NCBI GenBank assembly: GCA_018228645.1
Contig: CP073693.1
Span: 744,001 to 808,000 of the forward strand
Direction: 5' to 3'
Length of the DNA: 64,000 nt
DNA from: Clostridiaceae bacterium Marseille-Q4143
GTDB taxonomy: Bacteria > Bacillota > Clostridia > Lachnospirales > Lachnospiraceae
A model generated the notes under the pieces. It worked only from the letters and a program-made list of their open reading frames with translations. It searched no databases and was not told the DNA's origin. This document shows, in pieces, positions 51,446 through 57,267 of the stretch. The translations under genes and the position numbers were made by a program. Numbering within the stretch: the stretch's first letter is position 1; each line of letters starts with the position of its first letter.

Positions 51446-51710
51446 GGGCATATGGCGTTTTCATCCCGTCCTTCGTCCAAAATTTATGATAAAAATCTCA
51501 TTTTCTATCATATTACTGCATATTGCGAGTTAATTTGGCAGATAGAAAAATCTGCATCGTCTCCACCCAAATATCTCCGTTTTTCTGGGTGTAATGACCT
51601 GTGGATTTTCCATATCGCCAAACTGACTTCCAAATCCGCTTTTTCCCGGAAATTTCAGCTATTAGGACAGACTCTTTGGGTGAGAATAAAGCTTGTTTTT
51701 CTATCTGCCC
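51446..51710. repeat. Dispersed structured intergenic element, copy C
   Basis: A 265-bp non-coding element starting GGGCATATGGCG and ending TTTTTCTATCTGCCC. It shares TCCAAAATT, TTTTCTAT, GTCTCCACCCAAATATC and the right-end block with copy B in the same order. A 14-nt perfect complement joins 51,538-51,551 (GGCAGATAGAAAAA) to 51,697-51,710, and an inner CACCCA/TGGGTG hairpin lies near 51,564-51,592. It ends 16 bp from the stop of the CarD-like gene. Confidence 0.75.
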
Positions 51711-51726
51711 GACGCCTGTTTTCTTT

Positions 51727-52236
51727 TCAGACAATCGCACACGGAATCTGGGATGTAAGCATCTCTTTCAACTCCTGCTTGGTCTTTCCCAGCACAAAAG
51801 CCAGTTCCCCACACAGTGCCTCTTCTACCATTTTCTGATAACGCTCGTCCACTGATGCAATTCTCTTACCCGTTTTCAATCGATCCTGTTTGCGTTCATA
51901 CAATGTTTTCAAAAGTGATGCCCATATTTTCTGGTTGCCGGAATAAAGAGCTTTCTTATAGGTATCTTCCCGCAATTTTTCGATTCCAATCTGTATCTTC
52001 TCAATTGTAGGAAATTCTTCCAGAAGGCATAACGCTTCCTCCTTTGTCATCAGATATCTGGCATTCCTATTTTCACGATCCGCCGGATAATAGATTCTGC
52101 TTCCCCTTGTCCCTACAGGCACCAACACATAGTACAGTTTCTTCTCATCTGCTTCTGACATATTAAGATGGGTAATATCCTCTACCAGACAAATTCCATG
52201 CTGTCCATAGACAATATATTTCCCTTTCTGAAACAT
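51727..52236 (-). CDS. CarD-family transcriptional regulator
   Basis: A 169-residue protein. The N-terminal Tudor-like CarD/TRCF RNA-polymerase interaction domain is clear (MFQKGKYIVYGQHGICLVEDI, then YYVLVPVGTRGSRIYYPADRE). The helical C-terminus has KKALYSGNQKIWASLLKTLYERKQDRLKTGKRIASVDERYQKMVEEAL. Such proteins bind the RNA polymerase beta subunit and tune promoter opening, often at rRNA or stress genes. The ATG at 52,236 follows GGAGG by seven bases. Confidence 0.88.
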   Translation of the reverse strand: MFQKGKYIVYGQHGICLVEDITHLNMSEADEKKLYYVLVPVGTRGSRIYYPADRENRNARYLMTKEEALCLLEEFPTIEKIQIGIEKLREDTYKKALYSGNQKIWASLLKTLYERKQDRLKTGKRIASVDERYQKMVEEALCGELAFVLGKTKQELKEMLTSQIPCAIV

Positions 52237-52383
52237 CAGCCTTCCTCCTTTCCATTTTTCACCAATATACATTAATATTACCAATTTTTTCACAAATTAG
52301 TAAGTATTTTTTTGAAAAATAGAAAATTTCAGCATTTTTACCTACTGAGAAGATGCATTTTTTATTACTTTTTCCTATAAAAA

Positions 52384-53292
52384 TTACTGTTGATTCAGAT
52401 ACGCACAGGCTGCAAGTGCCGCTACTGCACCATCTGCAGCAGCTGTTGCCAGCTGACGCACTTCCTTTGTACGGCAGTCCCCTGCCACAAAAATTCCTTT
52501 CACATTTGTGTGACAATTTTCTCCAGCTTCTACATATCCATGTGCATCCAGATCCACCATTCCGGCAAATTTTTCATTCTGCGGCATCTGGCCGATGGCT
52601 ACAAAGACGCCGGATACCGGGATGGTCTGTTCCTTTTTTGTCTCTACATTTTGTACGATAAGAGACTCCAAAGAATCGGTTCCATTTAATGCCGTCACTT
52701 TACTGTCCAGGACAAATTCTACATTTTTCTTTTGTTTCAGGGACTGCACAAGCTTCTCTTCCCCACGGAATTCTGATCTCCGGTGGATGATATACACTTT
52801 GCTGCAGTAATTAGCGAGAAATGCAGCATCTTCCAATGCGGTGTTGCCGCCGCCAACCACTGCCACATCTCTTCCCCGGAAAAACATGCCGTCGCAGGTA
52901 GCGCAGTAAGACACTCCCGCTCCGATAAGTTCCTGTTCACGCGGCAGGGAAAGAGGGCGATTCTTTGCTCCCGTCGCCAGAATCACACTGCGGCATTCAT
53001 AGGAATCTTTCGTTGTCTTTACCAGCTTCCCGGATTCTGCCATTTCAATAGCGGTGACCTGTTCAAAGCGGATCTCCGCTCCCAGATCTTTTGCCTGCTC
53101 ATACAGATTTTTTGCATATTCAAATCCGGAAATTTCTTTAATTCCCGGATAATTCTCTATCTTCGGTGTATTGATAATCTGGCCGCCATAGGTCTTCGCT
53201 TCCAGTACCAGCACACTTTTTCCTGCACGCACTCCGTAAATAGCTGCCGTCAGGCCAGCAGTTCCCGCACCGACAATGATAATATCATACAT
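52384..53292 (-). CDS. trxB: Thioredoxin reductase
   Basis: A 302-residue flavoprotein. The FAD motif is IIIVGAGTAGLTAAIYGVRAG, the redox pair lies in SYCATCDGMFF, the NADPH motif is VAVVGGGNTALEDAAFL with HRRSEFRGEE, and the C-terminal FAD block is GIFVAGDCRTKEVRQLATAAADGAVAA. It reduces thioredoxin with NADPH. It is divergent from trxA across a 141-bp gap with one central palindrome. Confidence 0.93.
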   Translation of the reverse strand: MYDIIIVGAGTAGLTAAIYGVRAGKSVLVLEAKTYGGQIINTPKIENYPGIKEISGFEYAKNLYEQAKDLGAEIRFEQVTAIEMAESGKLVKTTKDSYECRSVILATGAKNRPLSLPREQELIGAGVSYCATCDGMFFRGRDVAVVGGGNTALEDAAFLANYCSKVYIIHRRSEFRGEEKLVQSLKQKKNVEFVLDSKVTALNGTDSLESLIVQNVETKKEQTIPVSGVFVAIGQMPQNEKFAGMVDLDAHGYVEAGENCHTNVKGIFVAGDCRTKEVRQLATAAADGAVAALAACAYLNQQ

Positions 53293-53322
53293 GATGTATC
53301 TTCCTTTCGTTTCTTTTCTATC

Positions 53323-53390
53323 AGTATACCCCAGGCAAAGGAATACTTATGTGACTTTGTCACAGATAAAACACATTTTTCCGGTATAAT
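53323..53390. promoter_or_regulatory. Divergent trxB/trxA promoter region with central Crp/Fnr-type palindrome
   Basis: The perfect palindrome TGTGAC-TTT-GTCACA (53,350-53,364) lies midway between two -10 elements: TATACT on the minus strand (53,328-53,323) for trxB and TATAAT on the plus strand (53,385-53,390) for trxA. Its centre is about 40-41 bp from each predicted start, the class II activator position. Neither side has a convincing -35 box. Confidence 0.65.
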
Positions 53391-53433
53391 AAGGATTATA
53401 AGACAAAAGAATTCAAGAGAAAGGGGTACAACC

Positions 53434-53745
53434 ATGAATACAATACAGATAACAAAAGATAATTTTGAGCAGGAAGTCCTTTTATCCGACAAGCCGGTAC
53501 TTCTGGACTTCTGGGCATCCTGGTGCGGACCCTGTGCCGCAGTCAGCCCGATTGTGGAAGAGATTGCAGAAGAAAATGCCGACACCCTGAAAGTCGGAAA
53601 AATCAATGTAGACGAACAGGTGGAACTGATGCAGCGCTTCCACATTGCCAGCATCCCCATGTTTATCGTCATCAAAGACGGTGAAATCGCAAAAAAATCC
53701 ATCGGACTGCTGAGCAAAGAAGAGCTGCTGGATTTATTAAAATAA
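53434..53745 (+). CDS. trxA: Thioredoxin
   Basis: A 103-residue thioredoxin with LLDFWASWCGPCAAVSPIVEEIA and HIASIPMFIVIKDGEI (cis-Pro). The redox motif WCGPC is intact. The start at 53,434 follows AAAGGGG; the frame is open far upstream but that part is antisense to trxB. It is paired with trxB and faces the Crp/Fnr regulator gene. Confidence 0.95.
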   Translation: MNTIQITKDNFEQEVLLSDKPVLLDFWASWCGPCAAVSPIVEEIAEENADTLKVGKINVDEQVELMQRFHIASIPMFIVIKDGEIAKKSIGLLSKEELLDLLK

Positions 53746-53757
53746 AGATCATTATTT

Positions 53758-53781
53758 AGAGCCGGGCATGTACCCGGCTCT
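53758..53781. terminator. Bidirectional terminator between trxA and the Crp/Fnr gene
   Basis: AGAGCCGGG and CCCGGCTCT form a 9-bp stem with a 6-base loop, with AT-rich flanks on both sides, between convergent genes. Confidence 0.7.
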
Positions 53782-53843
53782 GAAATTAAATATTCACTTC
53801 ACAATATAAACTAATATACTCTTGCAAACTGGCTGCGGCTTCA

Positions 53844-54518
53844 CTATATCTTCCCTCGAAGTTTTTTCATGTCCAGTACATGAAGAATTCCGCGGGATTG
53901 TTCTATGATCCCATCTTTCTGAAATTCTTTTAACACTCTGGAAACTGCCTCTCTGGCACTTCCAATATAACGGGCAATCTGCTCCTGGGTAACCTTCAAT
54001 TCCCGTGATTCTCTTCGCTCGGTCTCATCCATCAGGAAAATAGCAATCCGTTCTTCCAGACTCATGAATAAAATCTGCTCCATGACCCACATGACATCCC
54101 GGAATTTCTCCACGGTTTTCTCATAGGTAAAGTTCTCTACATAGATATTCTGTTCTTTCAGGCGGCGATAGGCACTGGACGGAATCAGCCATGCTTCCAT
54201 GTCCGTCTCCGCATCAATATGTGCTTCAAAGGTCATACCACCCAGACAGCAGGCTGCAGAAATCACGCAGACTTCTCCAGGGCCCATGCGGTACAGGGTA
54301 ATTTCCCGCCCATCACGGGACAACATATAGACACGCACCCAGCCACTTTTGATGAGCAGCACTCCCGGGCAGTCGCAGTCCATACTGTAAATATTGAACC
54401 CCTTCCGGTAGGATACCTCTGCCACATTATCTTCCAGAAACTGATTTTCTTCTTCTGTCAGTTTGTCTACAAATGCAAGTTCCTGCTTTGCTGCTTTCCA
54501 TCCCTGCTGGTCTTTCAT
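53844..54518 (-). CDS. Crp/Fnr-family regulator with clustered cysteines
   Basis: A 224-residue regulator from the ATG at 54,518 (AGGAG nine bases upstream). The effector domain has PGVLLIKSGWVRVYMLSRDGREITLYRMGPGEVCVISAACCLGG. The C-terminal HTH is VTQEQIARYIGSAREAVSRVLKEFQKDGII, with the recognition helix around SAREAVSR. Cysteines at about 48, 50, 84, 90 and 91 lie within the sensor half. Their spacing differs from FNR, so a thiol or metal sensor is possible. It lies next to trxA and is divergent from the DUF2798 gene. Confidence 0.9.
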   Translation of the reverse strand: MKDQQGWKAAKQELAFVDKLTEEENQFLEDNVAEVSYRKGFNIYSMDCDCPGVLLIKSGWVRVYMLSRDGREITLYRMGPGEVCVISAACCLGGMTFEAHIDAETDMEAWLIPSSAYRRLKEQNIYVENFTYEKTVEKFRDVMWVMEQILFMSLEERIAIFLMDETERRESRELKVTQEQIARYIGSAREAVSRVLKEFQKDGIIEQSRGILHVLDMKKLRGKI

Positions 54519-54653
54519 GCCTGTCATCTCCTCTTTTGCCTCATTTCTTTTATTATACACGCGCCTTTGCAAAACTGTCCAGCATCTGCAATCATGAGCC
54601 GTCTGCACAAACGATCCGGCATGAAGCTTGAAATTTTCTCCCATTCTGCACTA

Positions 54654-54682
54654 TTACGAAGGCCATTATTTTCTGGTACAAT
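54654..54682 (+). promoter_or_regulatory. Promoter of the DUF2798 gene
   Basis: TTACGA (54,654-54,659) and TACAAT (54,677-54,682) have a 17-bp spacer; a TG one base before the -10 gives an extended -10. The Crp/Fnr gene has its own divergent TGGACA-18-TATAAT element in the same gap. Confidence 0.6.
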
Positions 54683-54714
54683 AAGCAACTGATTAGAAAA
54701 GGAGAATTTACATT

Positions 54715-55197
54715 ATGCCACAGAACAAACGCGAAAGTCTTATTTTTACGATTATCATGTGCTTCACCATGGTTTTATGGATGAGCATGTACAATGTCAC
54801 CCTGCACATGGGCGGTTTTTCCATGACTGTCCTGAAAGAAGGATGGCTGGGATTCCCCTTCGCCTACATTTACGCCATGTGCTTTGACTGGTTTGTCGTA
54901 TCACATCTGGCTAAAAGTGTCGCATTCCGTTTTTTTGTTAAACCGGACAGTGCTCCGCTTAAGAAAGCCATTGCTGTTTCCTGCTGTATGGTGATTCCTA
55001 TGGTCATCGTCATGTCCTTTTACGGAAGTCTGGAAGCCTGTGTAAAATCCGGTATGTGGTCCCTGCTGCTTCCGGTATGGATCACCAACATTCCGAAAAA
55101 CCTGATTATGGCACTGCCGTTCCAGCTCATTGTTGCCGGACCTTTTGTACGCAAAGTATTCCGCAGCGCATTTCCGGAGGGAAAAGTGCTGGCATAA
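54715..55197 (+). CDS. DUF2798 family membrane protein
   Basis: A 160-residue protein with four predicted helices (ESLIFTIIMCFTMVLWMSMYNV; GWLGFPFAYIYAMCFDWFVV; AIAVSCCMVIPMVIVMSFYG; NLIMALPFQLIVAGPFVR). The paired-helix repeat and the MSMYNVTLHMGGFS and NIPKNLIMALPFQL segments fit DUF2798. Function unknown. It is divergent from the Crp/Fnr regulator, a neighbour pairing that suggests regulation by it. Confidence 0.85.
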   Translation: MPQNKRESLIFTIIMCFTMVLWMSMYNVTLHMGGFSMTVLKEGWLGFPFAYIYAMCFDWFVVSHLAKSVAFRFFVKPDSAPLKKAIAVSCCMVIPMVIVMSFYGSLEACVKSGMWSLLLPVWITNIPKNLIMALPFQLIVAGPFVRKVFRSAFPEGKVLA

Positions 55198-55210
55198 ATT
55201 TGTGCAGAAA

Positions 55211-55244
55211 AAAGCTCCGCAAACCTTTCGGTCTGCGGAGCTTT
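55211..55244. terminator. Bidirectional terminator between the DUF2798 gene and rplY
   Basis: AAAGCTCCGCA and TGCGGAGCTTT form an 11-bp perfect stem with a 12-base loop between convergent genes. Confidence 0.85.
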
Positions 55245-55260
55245 CCTACATTCTATTCCA

Positions 55261-55854
55261 TTATTTTTCAGCAGCTTCTTCATCTGCATCTTCAGCTTCC
55301 GGAATCGGCGCATTATGCGGAACGGTTACTGTTACAACAACTGTGTCCGGATCGGTAGAAAGAACAACATCTTTATCTGCAGCAATGGCAAGATCTTTTA
55401 CTTTTACTACATCACCCGGTTTTAATCCGCTTAAGTCAACTTCAACGGTCTCAACCAGTGCTTCCGGCAATGCCTTGTATGCGATCTCTTCCAGTTTCTG
55501 TTCTACAACACCACCAGCAACTTTCTCATGATTTACAAGAACGACTTCTGCAACGGAGTGAACTTTTTCACCTTTGACCAGTGCCTGAAAATCCATCTCA
55601 ATCGGCTGTCTCTTTAATGTATCAAAATCAACTTCCTTGATCAGCACATCATACTGAGTACCCTCTACATCCAGCATGATCTGGCTGCCTTTTTTCTTTT
55701 TCTTCAGGATGTTTTCTGCATCATTTTTTGCAATCTTAACAGGGATAGAACCTTCAATGTCATGTCCGAATACATTACCGGTGACATATCCTTCTCTTCT
55801 CAGTCTTTTTGCTTTTGTCTCCATGCTTCTTTTTTCAGCTTTTAAAGTATCCAT
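55261..55854 (-). CDS. rplY: Ribosomal protein bL25 (Ctc type)
   Basis: A 197-residue long-form L25. The N-terminal 5S-rRNA-binding domain starts LKAEKRSMETKAKRLRREGYVTGNVFG, and the C-terminal TL5/Ctc beta domain has LPEALVETVEVDLSGLKPGDVVKVKDL and an acidic tail. SD TTGGAGG precedes the ATG. A TATAAT element at 55,947-55,942 suggests a leader of about 80-90 nt. Confidence 0.93.
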   Translation of the reverse strand: MDTLKAEKRSMETKAKRLRREGYVTGNVFGHDIEGSIPVKIAKNDAENILKKKKKGSQIMLDVEGTQYDVLIKEVDFDTLKRQPIEMDFQALVKGEKVHSVAEVVLVNHEKVAGGVVEQKLEEIAYKALPEALVETVEVDLSGLKPGDVVKVKDLAIAADKDVVLSTDPDTVVVTVTVPHNAPIPEAEDADEEAAEK

Positions 55855-56044
55855 TTATCTATTCCTCCAAAAAACTGATCTGTTAGCAAGGCATTTTTTA
55901 ATTTGTGTCTGTTGAGCAGGTCTTTTATTTGTTACAAGTGCATTATAACACTTATGGCAGAAAATACTGCACAAACATGGAAAAAATCGGGCATGGTTTC
56001 TTTTAAAAATACTTGTAAAAGGGCAGGAAATGTAACTCAGTCAC

Positions 56045-56743
56045 TTATTTAATATACGACTCTCCCAGTCCTCTTACTTCCCCTTCCATCTCTCCGAGCA
56101 AGGAAAGTCCGGCTGCTCTTGCCGTCATGACTGCAGTCTTTACCGCGCTGGTCTCGCCGCTTAATGCCACGATCACTTCATTGGTATGACTGGTACCCTC
56201 ATCCGGCGTCATATATTTTACGATGTCCACATCGGCTGCTTTCACCGCCAGATCCGCCATGACAAAACCGATCGCTGCCGGAGATCCGCAGACAAATCCA
56301 AAGGCTTTTCCTCTGGGAATGTCGAAGGCAAAACCAAGTGCCTGATCCGCCCGTGGGGAATAGGCAAATTCCAGATGTCCGGCATCGCTGACATAGATCT
56401 CCCCGGCATTACGCTTCGTCTTTTCCAGTGCAATCTCCACCGCTCTTCTGGCATCTGCCACGGTCTCTGCGCCGATCACAATGTAGTTTCCATGTCCGCC
56501 CCAGCCTTTGGTATCTCTGGGCAGCATAATGGAAAGCACTTCTGTGTTCGTCTCTTTTACCGCATCGTCTACCGCCGTGATCTGACCGGCTGCACCGGTT
56601 CTGGAACTGATGATTCCCACACTGCGGTAATTCTCTTTTATTTTCATTTTCTTCCGGAGCTCCGGGTCTACACTGGCAATGACAAGTCCAATGGTGTCAA
56701 GCACGGTAGTTCCCACAAACTCCGGCATGGTATTCTGTTTCAT
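56045..56743 (-). CDS. Orphan PduB-like bacterial microcompartment shell protein (tandem BMC)
   Basis: A 232-residue protein with two BMC domains in tandem. It follows PduB closely: EFVGTTVLDTIGLVIASVDPEL, YRSVGIISSRTGAAGQITAVDDAVKETNTEV, MLPRDTKGWGGHGNYIVIG, then a second unit FGFVCGSPAAIGFVMADLAVKAADVDIV and GTSHTNEVIVALSG. PduB-type trimers form shell facets of propanediol/choline-type compartments. No other shell, aldehyde dehydrogenase or signature enzyme gene is present in the window. It sits between rplY and feoAB, about 190 bp from rplY. Confidence 0.9.
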   Translation of the reverse strand: MKQNTMPEFVGTTVLDTIGLVIASVDPELRKKMKIKENYRSVGIISSRTGAAGQITAVDDAVKETNTEVLSIMLPRDTKGWGGHGNYIVIGAETVADARRAVEIALEKTKRNAGEIYVSDAGHLEFAYSPRADQALGFAFDIPRGKAFGFVCGSPAAIGFVMADLAVKAADVDIVKYMTPDEGTSHTNEVIVALSGETSAVKTAVMTARAAGLSLLGEMEGEVRGLGESYIK

Positions 56744-56937
56744 TTGTTCACAATTCTCCGTTTTACTGACTGCAATGATTCTTTTATCATCTTATCATAA
56801 GTACTTCTTTTGTGAAAGCTTATTTTCTGTCGCAAGCCCGAACACAAACTTTCCAAACACGCAGGTGCACTTGTGGGTCTATATAAAAACAAATGCTCAC
56901 CAGTTCCTGTTTTTATTCTTCACAACAAGCTTTTTCA

Positions 56938-57081
56938 AGTGAAATGGGCCAGGATACCATCTCCGGTTACACCGTCAAAGATCAGACGGGCCGGATCTTC
57001 TTTTCCGCCGATTTCAAGCGGGATCACATCAATTTCCGGTTTGGTTGCTGCAAATGCAACCGGTACTTCCAGCATAAAAGT
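56938..57081 (-). pseudogene. Relic of L-arabinose isomerase (araA), C-terminal fragment
   Basis: A short reading frame encodes TFMLEVPVAFAATKPEIDVI and continues PLEIGGKEDPARLIFDGVTG. This matches the conserved AraA segment HMLEVCPSIA...KP..DV..LGIGGK.DPARL.F. Sequence before TFMLEV and after HFT (a stop follows) has no AraA match. About 48 of roughly 500 residues remain, so this is a decayed remnant. The rest of 56,744-57,267 holds only promoter-type sequence for its flanking genes. Confidence 0.65.
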
Positions 57082-57200
57082 AGAAGATTCACTGGTCATT
57101 TTGTCACTATTTAACATTTTACATTTTTGCCGCATCAAAGGAAAGCAGACAACCTTCCTCTTTTCTAATGCTGTATTTTCTGTATTTCTTTCCATTACTC

Positions 57201-57234
57201 TTGACCATTCCACTACAAAAAGATAAAATTTATC
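57201..57234 (+). promoter_or_regulatory. feoAB promoter with overlapping palindrome
   Basis: TTGACC (57,201-57,206) and TAAAAT (57,224-57,229) are 17 bp apart. The -10 lies inside the perfect palindrome GATAAA-A-TTTATC (57,222-57,234), a plausible site for a metal-dependent repressor, although it is not a full Fur or DtxR consensus. Confidence 0.55.
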
Positions 57235-57267
57235 AATAAGAAAAGTACATCAGAAAGGACAAAAGAC

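Noticed and set aside
52783..53433. N-terminal extension of about 217 codons on the thioredoxin frame
   Set aside because: It is antisense to trxB and crosses the promoter region. The ATG at 53,434 has its own SD and matches the thioredoxin start.
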